Origin: Yamagishiella unicocca
Taxonomy: Eukaryota; Chlorophyta; Chlorophyceae; Chlamydomonadales; Volvocaceae
Assembly (NCBI GenBank): GCA_003116995.1
Contig: BDSL01000078.1
Span: forward strand, 372,001-436,000
DNA length: 64,000 bases
Reading direction: 5' to 3'
Each line of letters begins with the position of its first letter. Position 1 is the first letter of the stretch. The notes beneath the pieces were generated by a model, which saw only the letters and a program-made list of their open reading frames with translations, ran no database searches and was not told where the DNA came from. Position numbers and translations under genes: made by a program. Of this stretch, positions 23,201-33,458 are shown in pieces.

Positions 23201-26200
23201 CATGCGGAGAACTTGGTTAAGGAAACGAACAACGGAGGTCGTATGGATAGGGTGGGGGGGATGGGGGCGAGGGAGAGGAGGGGGCAGTGAGTGTATGTAC
23301 GAGGTATACGAGTGCGGTGTGCCCCTGGTGGGTGCTGTGCAAACGGTGCAGAGGTGGATGGATGAGGGTAGGGGTGAGGGAGGGCCAGCACGGCGAGCAC
23401 ATGGTCTGCAGGTGGCAGCCCCAGCCGCGTACGAGTATCCGACCACTGGACCTCCCGCCTCCCCCCGAACCCACGCCCCTGCTCCCTCCCTGCTCCCTCC
23501 CTGCTCCCCCCCTGCTCCCTCCCTGCTCAGGAGGCGGTGCCGGGGCTGCGCGGCCTGGCTCGCACGCACTGCCGCACCCGCTACGACGCTCTCAGTGACT
23601 CCCTGGAGACCCTCTTCATGTACCGCCCCGGGAACTCCAAGGCCGCCAGCACCGCCCTGTGGCAGCTGGAGGTGGCGGTCGTGGCGCTGCACACGGCGAT
23701 GCTGAGGTGGGGTGGGGGCTGAGAGGAGACCCGCGGGTGGGCACTGAATAGGCGGGTTGGGGGCGGCAAGGAAAACCCGCGGGTTGGGGGCGGAGACGGG
23801 GAGGGAAATGCCGCAGTCGGGTGGTCGCTGTAACCCGGCCCCCTGGTTGCCCCCTCCCACCTTCCCACCCACCTTCCCTCCCTGGACGGACTTGGCCACA
23901 GGAACCAGCTGGCCCGGCGGCAGCCCCGGCCCGTCCTCGGGCAGTCCCCGGTTCGAGCCCGGCGGAGAAACAGCGGCACTGACTGCGCCTCCTCCCCCGC
24001 CACCCCGCTCTCACACGGCGACCACGCCACCGAGGAGTCCGACGTCTCCCCCATCTCCATGGGCCTCACCGCCAGCGCGGGGGGCGCCCAGCCGCCCCGC
24101 CGCTCAGCCAACTCGGCCGACGTCAGCGGCGGCGGCGACGGCAAGGGCAGGGGCAAGGACGAGGAGGACGAGGAGGACCGCAGCTGGGAGCCGGTGGTGC
24201 TGTTCGACTTGGAGGCGGCCATGGCGGAGGCGCTCGCGGAGTGGGCGGATATGGGAGGTGGGGCTGGGGGGCATGGGAGGTTTCGAGGAAGACCCGTGGA
24301 TGGGAGGTGGATGGGAGGTGGGGCGGGGGGGCATGGGAGATGGGGTCGCGTCCCGGGCATCTACGTAACATAATTTGGGGTTGAGTTCGCAGATGCAATG
24401 CGGATCCACCAACGCCGCGGACGCCCACCTGACCTGCCTGCACTACACCTGCTCCAGGGGAGGACCTCAAGCGCCAGGTGGTGCGGCTACTGGAGCGGGA
24501 CCCCTTGTGGCCTCCGCCGCTGGCGCCACCTGCTCCAGGGGGGCCCGGCGGCGCCCAGGGGGCCCCGGCGGCGGCTGGCGGGGGTGTAGGTGGCGGTGCG
24601 GACTCGCGCGGCGGCCCAACCGCCTCCGGCGGCGGCGCCAAGGGCCACACGCCCCGTGTCCCCGCCGGCGGTGGCGGTGGCACCCGGCAGAACGCCTCGG
24701 GCGGTCCCGCCAAGGGGCTGGTGGTCGGGGCGCTGCTGGGCAGCGGTGCTGGGGACAGCGCGGTGGAGCTGTTCAGGATGCTGCAGGTCGGAGGGTGTGT
24801 CCTGTGTGGGGCGCTGGGGGCGGGGTCGGAGGCTCGGGAGCTGGCAGGCGGGGCTGCGGGAGCCCTGCAGCCGTAGTCACCAACAAGCCGAGCTAGGCTG
24901 GACGGGGTGGCTGCTGTAAATGCAGTCGTTGCCGTGCGTCTGTGACCACAGTCCCCGACATCCGCATCTCCTGGCTGGGATCCTGCTGAAACCCCGCTGC
25001 CTGCCCCCCATAGCCTCACAAACCCTCCCTTCTGTCTCACGTTCTCCGGCTCCCGTGGGACCTAACCCGACCGAAACCCACTTCGCACCTCTCCCCCCCC
25101 TTGCTCCCCCCCCCCTCACAGGTGTACCTGGATGTCAGTGTGGAGCGGGCGCTGGGCGGCGGCGAGCAGCGGCCCGTGCTGATGGGCCCCTCCATCGCGG
25201 GGACGGTGGTGTCGTGCATCCGCATCTACCTGCACCACTGCATGAGGGCGTGGGAGGAGGTGGGTGGCGAGCAGGTGGAGGGGAGGGCGGACCGGGGGAA
25301 GGGAGGGGAGGAGAGGGGGGCCGAGCGCGGTTGGAGGAGTCGTGAGAGTTACAGGGGTTGGCGTCTGGCGGTTGCGGTGGGGTCAGTGCAGGGGCGGCGT
25401 TCCACGGCGGGGCGCTCCGGAACCAGCCCAAGTGCCTGCCGTACCTCAGCTGCGGCCCCCGCCTCCTCACCTCCGTGCCTCCTTCCCTCCCCTCCGCTGG
25501 CCGTACATTCAGATCATGCTGATCCGCACCATGCCCGGAGACACCCCGGGTCACGCCGCGGGCCACCGGCACGCGCGAACCATCTCCGACCGCTTCCTGT
25601 ACGCCATCGGCGCCACCCCGGGAGCCGGATCGGCCGCCGCCGCCGCTGCGGCCACCGCCGCGGCGGCGCAGGCGTGTGGGACGGGGCCGGCGACGTCGCT
25701 GCACACCCCCATCGGCCTGCCGCCGACCGGTCGCAGCAGCGCCGCCGCCGTGGCGATCGCCAACAGCGTCAGCGGTGTCCGCACGCACGCCGGTCCCTCC
25801 ATGCCGGAGTTCGGGGTGCTGCCCTCGGGGGCCACACCCGTCATGGCGGCCATGATGGCGGCGGCGAGCCAGATGGGCGGGTCGGTGAGCGTCGCCAGCA
25901 CCTCCGTCACGCCGTACAAGCGGGTGCACCGGCGAGCCGCCACTGCGACGGACAACGACGCGCTCTCCGTCTTCGCGCCGGGTGTGTGGGGGGGGGCGGG
26001 CGGGAGTGGCGTGAAAACCGGTGACACGAAAACGATAAGATAGTGGGCGCATGGTCGGCGGGGGGGGGGGGTAGAATATAATCTGCGAATCCGCGGCCGA
26101 CGGTGGAGTGTGGGGGGGGGAGGGCTTGTGGGAGGGGTGTTTTTTGTGATATTGGGGGTCACGGGTGCCCACACGCTGGCAGGGGCGGCTGGCCTGGTGG

Positions 26201-29200
26201 GAGGGCAAGGTGACGGTGGCGCACTGGGACGTGCGCGGCGGGTTGCGCAGCAGCGTGCGGTTGCTGCCCTCTTGAGCTGGCAGCCAACCAACCCCGATCC
26301 GCCCCTTCTACCCAATCCCTCCGCTGCCCAAACCGTGGATGCTTCCCGGCAGTACCGCCACCTATCGCCGGCCGCGCTGCCGGCGGCGTCCCGCTGCCCC
26401 CCGTCCCATCCAACGGTGGCACCCCCGTCGGCTCGGCCATGCCGCCCGCCACGCTTCTGGCGCTGGCTTCGGAGCCGGGCCTGGTGGCCTGCAGCCCGCT
26501 GGTGCTAGTGCGGAACACGCTGGCGGCGGTGGCGGAGGGCGCGGAGGCGCTGGAGGAGACCTTGGGCGTGCTGGCGCCGCGGCCGCCGTTGGTGACGAGC
26601 AGGGCGGCGGCGGCAGGGGGGGGGAAGCCCAACCGTCGCGCCCCGAACGCTGCCGCCGCTGACGGGGCCGACGGCGACGCGCGGCCCCGGGGCGGCACGC
26701 AACCGCACAAGCCCCCCGCGGGGAGCGCCAAGTGAGTGCCGGCGTTGATGCGGGTGGGGGTGGGGGTGGCATGAAAACCGTTTACGCGACAGGGATAGGA
26801 TAGTTGGCGCATGGTCGTCGGACACCGGGTTTGTGGCCGCATGCTGCAGCACTGGGACTGACTACCTGCAAACTTTTGGAGGCGGCCTGTCGGGGCTGTG
26901 GTGGTGGTGGGGGGGGGGGCGGGCGCCCGGCCCCAGCTGCAGCGCTGCAATGACGGTCCTCCGAAACCACGACCCTTCCTGCCGGCCGCAGGAGCTCCTT
27001 GCCCGCACCGGGCCCCCCCGCGGCGGGCCCCATGCCCGCCTTCTTGACCCGCGCCTCCACCGAGCTGCGCCACGCGCTGACGCAGGCCGCCGAGCAGTGC
27101 CTGACCTCCTACCGCGTGGCGCTGCGGACGGCGCTGCTGCGGGGGCTGCTGGGGGCCCTCGACGCAAGCGGCAACTCGCCGCCGTCCCGCAAGGTACCTC
27201 AGGGAAGGGGCCCACAGGGGGACAGAGAGAGCAGCGGGCGCCTCCGAGAAAAGAGGCACAGGGGAGAGAGAGAGCAGCGGGGGCCACAGGGGGGAAGAGG
27301 CCAGCGGGGACCTTGTCGAGGCCGCTTCTCAACAGCGGGAGGAGCGGCGGGTGATGGTAGGGTAGTTGCGGGTAGTTGCGGGCATCACCACCACGAAGCG
27401 TCGTTTGACCGTTAGCGAGCTATGCTCCGGAACCCGGGGAGCATAAGCGACATCCGTTGTTCCGCCGACGCGATCCAGCTCGCTCCGACCCACTTGGCCC
27501 ACCGCACCCTGGCCTCCTGGCGCGGTGTCAGGCGCTGGAGGGCCTCCTCAGCGCCCTCCACGAGGAGCTGCTGTGTGTGGCCAAGGGGGTCAAGCAGGTG
27601 GCGGTGGCGGGGTCCATGGTGCTGGCGGCGTGGCAGGCGGCGGTGCTGTGCGTGAGGGCGCTGGCGCTGCACCAGGCGGGGTTCAGGCCCATCAAGGAGG
27701 AGGTGCGAGGGGGCGGGGGAACCGGGGTACGAAGGGACAAGCCGTAGGAGATGGTGCGGGGGAGGGGGGAAGGAGAGGAGAGGAAAGACGAGGTCCGAGC
27801 ATGGGGGGTTGGGAGGAAGCCTGTGGGTCGGGTCGGCACTGGGGCATGGGGGGTGAAGGGGGCCGCAGGGGTCTCCTAGGGTTGGTGGGGTTGGAGGTGA
27901 TGCGGTTGTGCGGTGGAGGCTCCTCTTACCCACCCCTCCTCTTACCCACCCCTCCTCTTACCCACCCCTCCTCTTACCCACCCCTCCTCTTACCCACCCC
28001 TCCTCTTACCCACCCCTCCTCTTACCCGCCCCTCCTCGCCCCTGCAGGAGGCCGACCTGCTGAGAGAGTACCTCATCAGCCTGCAGGTGAGATGGGGGTG
28101 GGTGGGGACCAGCGGGGGCAGTGCTGGGGGCGGGGACCGGCGTGTTTGAGGGTCCTCAGCCCGCCACCACCTGGTCCCGGCAGGATGGCTGCCGGTGGTG
28201 TTGTGACCTAAGGGGGGTTGGGAGGAAGACACTTTAATGCGAGAAAAACCGCTTAGAACAGACGTTTCGAGGTGCATGCTGAAGACCTAAGGGGGAGGGG
28301 CAGCAGACGCCCACTGCAGGTGGCGGCAGCGAGGCTGCGCCCGCACGGCAGGAAGACGCCCACCAACCCCACACTAAGCCCAACACCGTCAATCATGGCC
28401 CTGGGTTCCAATCGTGCGCTGCATCCGAGGCATCACCAAGCGGGAATCTCCGGTATACGGCGCGTCAAGGTTCGGATGGTTGGCAACGTGCCTGAACCCC
28501 TTGGGACTCCCTCCACCGCCGGTGCCGGCTGCCCGCAGGACATGTTTGGGGAGGTGATGTCCGAGCACCTCATCCCCCGGACCGCCGCATCCAACTCGGC
28601 CGCCGCGGCCGGCGGCGGCAGCGCGCACGGGGCCTCCTCGGGCCCCGTGACCCTGCCCGAGGAGCTGCTGACCGCTGACGCCCGCGCCTCCAGCACCGCC
28701 TACCCCTCCGCGCTGCTGCAGTGCGTCTCCGCCTCCAGCCAGGACCTGAAGGATATGTACAGTGCGCAGGTGGGCTGGTATAGAACCCGGGGCGGGGTTT
28801 CGAGGGAGACCCGTGGATGCCCGAAAAACCCCGGGGCGGGGGGGGGTACAATTACAGAACCGGTAACGCGACTGGGGAAATGTAGTGGGTGCATGCGTGT
28901 GTGTGGGGGGGGGTGGGGAGGGGAGCGATGCGTGTGGCGGCACAGGAGGAAGAGGAGGAAGACGGCTAGTTGGAGGACGGTTTGAACACGCGGTTAAAGG
29001 CGCAGATGCTCTGTCGCCCATTGCACCCCTGGCCCGCCCGTTCCGCGCCTACCCCCAGATGAGCTGCCTCCAGCAGCTAGATGGGCTGGTGGATGACGGT
29101 AAGCGGACGGGGAGGGGGCAAGAGACGTCTGCAGAAGGGCGGCAGCGGGAGGGGCAGTGGGTGGGGAGGGCAGAGAGGAAGGGAGGAGCGTGAAGAGGAG

Positions 29201-31582
29201 GGAGGAGGGCAAGCGGGGGAGGCGCAGCAGGCCTGCAGCTGCCGTGGGCGCAGCGGGTACTAGGCAGTGGCTGGTGCAGCGTGGTGCTTGCATACGGTGC
29301 CATTTGTGTGTGACATACACATACAAGGTGGCAGCCTCAAGTACAGCCCCGGGAGGAACACACCCAACCCCTCCCCATACACACTCCCTCCTGCCCCACC
29401 CGCCCGGGGTGCGCCTCCGCCCCGTCTCCCTGCCGCGCCTCTCCGCTTGACCACCAGCTTCACCGCCCTCGGTTTGTCGGCCGTGGATTCGCGGATCCTT
29501 TTATAAACCCCCCCCTCCCGCACCAGACGGCGCGCTGGCTGGCCACCAGGTGACGCTGCTGGACGTGCTGAGGCTGCTGCGCCAGCGCCGCCGCACGGAC
29601 GCCGCAGCCAACGCCTTCGTGACGGAGCAGCTGCGTCTGGCGGGAAGCAACGTGATGCAGGTGGGCCGAGAATGCGGGGGCCGGCCGGGGTTGTATGTGT
29701 AGGGGAGTGTATTCCACCCGGGGGTATGTTTGAGGCTGCCACTATGTGTGTGTATGTGCAAGGTGCGGAGGTGCTGGGGGGGTGTCGCCGGTCTCTCTCC
29801 TACGCTCTCCTACGCAAAACACCGTGCCATTGCCCCCCCTTTGCCCCTTCGCGGATTCTCTTATCCAACCCCCCTTTGCCCCTCTCCTTGCAGGTCCTGT
29901 TCGGCCTCCGCTCCAGCGAGCGCCTCATCGCCACCGCCACCTGCACCATGGCGCCGCCCTCCGCGGGCACCGCCCCCCTCGCCTCCGCGCTGTTCGGCTC
30001 CGCCCACAGCGTGCAGGTCGGGCGCGAGGGGTGGCTGTACGTCACCCCCCGCGTGCTGGCGTACAGCACCCTGCTGGCGGGGGACCTGCGGGGCACCACG
30101 GACGCAACCTACATCATAAAACTGAAGGTGGGCGAGCGGCTGGAGGGGCCAGGAGGCGGATGAGGGCGGGTCGGGGCCAGGAGGCGGGGCCGGGGAGACA
30201 CCTACAAGCGGACGGGGCGTTGGGAGAGAGGTGTCGAATGTGGCGCGGGTCGCAGGACCACCACCTCCCTATTATTCGTCCCTCTCCTTCCCCATTTGAC
30301 ACCCCCCCCCCCGACACACGCACACACACACATACATCGCCCGGCCGTGCAGGACGTGTGCGAGGTGGCGCGGGGGGAGGCCGCCGACTCGCTGGTCGTA
30401 CTGACAAACGGTGAGCCACATCAATGCGGAGGCTGGCGAGAGGACCCGGTTACAATTGGAGGGGGTTTGAGGAAGACCCGTGGATGCGAGTAAAACCCGT
30501 TTAGGACAGACGTTTTAAGATGCATGCATTGGAAGGGGGCCGTGAGTGAGAAGACATACACACGTGTGAGATCCAGCGTAGCGTTGGAGCGGTGTGGTGC
30601 CGCCAGTCGGCGGGCCGTGTCTGCCCCCCTGTTGCGTCGCGAGCCCTCCCTGCCCCCCTGGCTCCTGCCCCCTCCCACCGCAGGCGGCGACCTGTACCAG
30701 CTGAACGGGTTTGGCCCCGGCGAGCGCGACCGCGTGTGCGACCTCATCAACGGCAACCCCAGCGCCAGCCTCGCGCCGGGGCCCGCAGTGACCCCAACCC
30801 CCTCCGCCGCAGCGGCCAGCGGCACCAGCCGCCACGGCTCCCCTCGCCGCTCCTCAGGGGGACACGGCCACTCCGTCACAGCGGCGGCGGCAGGCGCCAT
30901 CTCCTCCGCAGTCTCTGCCGCCGCCTCCCACCTGGGCCTGCCGCACAGCCTGCCCAAGCCGCCGTCCCATGCCGCCAACCTGTCAGCCATGGCGGCGCCC
31001 ACCTCCGCTGCCGCCGCGCCGTCGTTCTCCTCGGCAGCACTGAGCACCCCCGGCACCGCGGGCCCGCCAGCCGCCGGACCTCAGGGAGGCCCCCTGGCAC
31101 GTACCAGCCTCAAGGGCGCGGCCGCGACAGCGACAATACCGTATGCCACCGCAGCCGCCGCAGCCGCCAACCTGGTCGCCGCCGCAGCCACAGCCGTGAG
31201 CAGTACCACGGCCGCCAGCGGCGCCAACGGCGGCGGTGGCGCCGCCTCCTCGCTCGCCCCCCGTCCCGCCGAGAGCGGCGCGCTCCCGCTCCTGTCCACC
31301 CCCTGCCACCTGGTCAACGTGCTGCGCAACAAGGACGGCGTGCTGCACCTGTACGCCACACGCCTGGAGTTCGTGTGCCCCGCCGACCCGGGGGTCAGTC
31401 GCTCCATGGCGCTGGCCGCCATCAACAACGTAAGCCAGCGGCCTGCCGGCTGGGGCGGCGGCTCGGTGCTGGTCCTGTCTCTGGAGGGAGACAAGGCGCC
31501 CGTGGTGTTCGGGGGCATCAGCGACGCGCTGCTGGCCACGCTCAAGCAGAACATTTCGGAGCTGTGCTTCTCGAGCGGCTAG
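17207..31582 (+). CDS. Large C2- and GRAM-like domain protein
   Basis: 31 exons: 17207-17330, 17925-18127, 18394-18498, 18766-18918, 19240-19346, 19697-19793, 19982-20068, 20232-20515, 20799-20891, 21053-21146, 21228-21290, 21357-21583, 21746-21876, 22046-22305, 22493-22615, 22865-23101, 23531-23706, 23902-24257, 24458-24786, 25122-25259, 25513-25981, 26353-26731, 26992-27193, 27532-27702, 28048-28086, 28539-28769, 29059-29098, 29527-29660, 29894-30127, 30353-30410, 30684-31582; about 2080 residues, every join in phase. A C2-like fold spans about 213-340 (LLQVKVVGATGLKSKG, RPYAAVWLDD, PTWNIELSPL, LVGKVGVRLAGL); the Asp-Pro-Tyr calcium motif reads Arg-Pro-Tyr, so calcium binding is doubtful. 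Near 1700-1800 GREGWLYVTPRVLAYSTLL with TYIIKLKDVCEV looks like a GRAM/PH fold, and the last 100 residues look PH-like. The middle is helical and Ala/Leu-rich and I do not recognise it. Lipid binding or membrane traffic is the likely role. Confidence 0.85.
19371..19435 (+). repeat. Intronic dispersed repeat A, copy 1
   Basis: About 60-bp element in intron 5 of the C2-GRAM gene. Shared blocks across copies are CGAGGGAAACCCGTGGATG, then a GAAAAAACCGTTT block, then TTTTGAGATGCATG. Confidence 0.75.
22000..22031 (+). repeat. Short telomere-like stretch in an intron
   Basis: Intron 13 of the C2-GRAM gene holds CCCTAAACCCCAAAATCCC followed by another CCCTAAACCCC. CCCTAAA is the plant-type telomere unit. 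Only two exact units are present, so this may be chance within C/A-rich intron sequence. Confidence 0.4.
23138..23212 (+). repeat. Intronic dispersed repeat A, copy 2
   Basis: Intron 16 of the C2-GRAM gene. Blocks GAGGAAGACCCGTGTATG, GAACCGTTTAGAAC and CGTTTCGAGGTGCATGC match copy 1. It is preceded by GGTTACGCGACACGG, which resembles one end of repeat B. Confidence 0.75.
24277..24303 (+). repeat. Intronic dispersed repeat A, partial copy 3
   Basis: Intron 18 of the C2-GRAM gene carries only the 5' block of the element (TTTCGAGGAAGACCCGTGG). Confidence 0.55.
26011..26061 (+). repeat. Intronic dispersed repeat B, copy 1
   Basis: About 50-bp element in intron 21 of the C2-GRAM gene: GTGAAAACCGGTGACACG, then ATAAGATAGTGGGCGCATGG, then TCGGCGG. 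Confidence 0.75.
26771..26822 (+). repeat. Intronic dispersed repeat B, copy 2
   Basis: Intron 22 of the C2-GRAM gene: ATGAAAACCGTTTACGCGAC, then GATAGTTGGCGCATGGTCGT. Same order of blocks as copy 1. Confidence 0.75.
27920..28035 (+). repeat. 16-bp minisatellite, 7 copies
   Basis: Seven tandem copies of a C/T-rich unit containing CTCCTCTTACCCACCC in intron 24 of the C2-GRAM gene, ending directly at the intron's pyrimidine tract and acceptor (exon 25 starts at 28048). The array itself may serve as the polypyrimidine tract. Confidence 0.9.
28212..28285 (+). repeat. Intronic dispersed repeat A, copy 4
   Basis: Intron 25 of the C2-GRAM gene: GGAGGAAGAC, then GCGAGAAAAACCGCTTAGAA, then GACGTTTCGAGGTGCATGC. 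Confidence 0.75.
28795..28835 (+). repeat. Intronic dispersed repeat A, partial copy 5
   Basis: Intron 26 of the C2-GRAM gene: TTTCGAGGGAGACCCGTGG then CCCGAAAAACCCC; the 3' block is missing. About 20 bp on, GAACCGGTAACGCGAC resembles part of repeat B. Confidence 0.6.
30463..30530 (+). repeat. Intronic dispersed repeat A, copy 6
   Basis: Intron 30 of the C2-GRAM gene: TTTGAGGAAGACCCGTGG, GTAAAACCCGTTTAGGACAG, ACGTTTTAAGATGCATGC. All three blocks are present. Confidence 0.75.
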
Positions 31583-33458
31583 CTGGCGAGCTAGCAGGCG
31601 AGGGATGGCTGTGTCGGGAGATTCGCGGAGGACGGGTGGGTGGGGTTGGGGGGGAGGACGCGCCCTCCGATGGCCTCCAATGAGGAGTCATTGAGACATG
31701 TAGCATTCATTCTTGTGTTTTGGGGGGGTGCCAGGGGATGGTGGGTGGGAGGGCCAGTCGTGCCGTCCGGTGTGTTCCGTTCGGGGCGCAACGGCGGTGG
31801 AGGGGCAGGAGGCGGAGAGGCGAAGGTATGGTCGAGGAGGCTACGAGGTCTGCTGGCAGACTGCGGAACGTCGCAGGGTGCGGCGGCGGCTGGCCAGGCA
31901 GGGGGGCGCGTGGGGCGTGTTTACTTTTACTAGGATGCAAGTTGACGGCGGAGAGGCGCGGTCTAAGTGGGGGCCCCTGCTGCGGGCGCCGCGCGGAGCC
32001 GCGCGCCCGCCGGCATTGCTCCTCTGGTCAGCCTCGCCTGCACCACTAGCTGGCTTTGTGGCTGTTGGAAACGTTACGGAAATGGACGCGCATTGCGTCA
32101 ATTGGTTTCCGTAGCTGGCTGGCTGGCTGGAGAATATTATGCAAGTGCAGACGCCTGGCAACTGAATCGCTGTCGTTTTGCACGGGCAGAGGTTTCCGGG
32201 CGACGCAGGTCGCCGAGGTCTAGGGGCGGCATTTTAATGGCAAGTAGGTGGGGAGCCGTGGACATTGCCGCTGCCAGAGCTGCGTCGTCGTGGCGCAGGC
32301 GAGGGTGAACGGGCGAGGGTAAGTTTTCAGGCCGCTGCTGGGAAGCTGCCGTGCCCGCCCGACATACAGACGACGTCGGATGTTGAGCCAAGGTGGTGGT
32401 GACACCGCCAGGGTGCGACTTTTCATGTAGGAAATTACGCCTTTACGGCCATGACCATAGAGAAGAAAAACGTTACGTTGTTGTCAAGATTTGATGGTGG
32501 TCCGTTGTCGGAACCAGAATTACGTTTTCAGCCACGTGCTGCCGTCTGGTTGCCTGTATACAAAGCTGAATTGCGAAAGCTGGACTTATCCAAAGTCAGG
32601 CCGGGACCATTGCTCATGATCACACGATTACACGGGCCTTTGCGAACAGCGCGCACTGGCGGATCCATACATGCAGATCGTCACAACCTCCTGCTGGATA
32701 GCATAGTCTGCCCTTAATTGCATAATAGGAATCGGAACCGATTCACCTTTTTCACTCGTCCCAGGTCGTCCGGTCGTTAGGCCGGACGAGCAGGGACGAC
32801 CAGAAATTGAACCTGTCGACGCTGGGCCAAGGCGCTGCGATGAGGAACGCGCCATGCTTACGTTATTTCCGGTGATGATTTTTAAGTGGCGTTTGCATGT
32901 CGTGTTCGCAGAAGATGTATGGTTCCCTGTCGGTTCGTATGCACAGTAAAAATGAGAGTCGAAACCGCCAATCGAGATATTTTCGACTAAGTTGCGGCAT
33001 GCCATAAACGAAATGCTTACCCAAGGATCCTCGCCTGGGGATGTCATATGATTTGGCATATTTTAGGTTCAAAGGGGGGCCCAACACAGCGTTGACGGTC
33101 CACTGGTAGCAAAGCTTGGAAAGAAGGCAATAATAAGTATGGGCGTTCTCGATTGTATACGCCTTAGGCCTCTGCTTTCCTTGGAGAAGGGCATGCGTGA
33201 TGGTGGAATTGCTGACGCCGATGAAGATGCAGCGCCCATGCTCTCCGACGTCGCCCAGGTGCGCCACACTCATCGGCGACGGAGACGCATTTCTGACATG
33301 CTTCTCATACTAATCTGACAAACTAATCGTCTCCGCTGTGAGCAGTGCGCCGACCGACTTGTTAACGACTTGCCAGCGCTGGCGCTTCCGCCATGCGCAT
33401 GGGCACAAAACATATATGCTACACTCGACTGCATCCAAGCTGGATTGTCAGCTGAGCA
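31583..33458. other. Intergenic region between C2-GRAM and kinase genes
   Basis: Holds the 3' UTR of the C2-GRAM gene and the promoter of the kinase. I saw no TGTAA after the stop at 31582. From about 32400 to 33450 the DNA is AT-richer. A minus-strand frame at 32863-33273 (136 codons) reads like ordinary protein but matches no family I know and shows no splice partners; it is not annotated. Confidence 0.4.

Noticed and set aside
32863..33273. 136-codon minus-strand frame upstream of the kinase
   Set aside because: Reads like plausible protein but matches no family I know and has no neighbours in frame; AT-rich intergenic DNA can give frames of this length.
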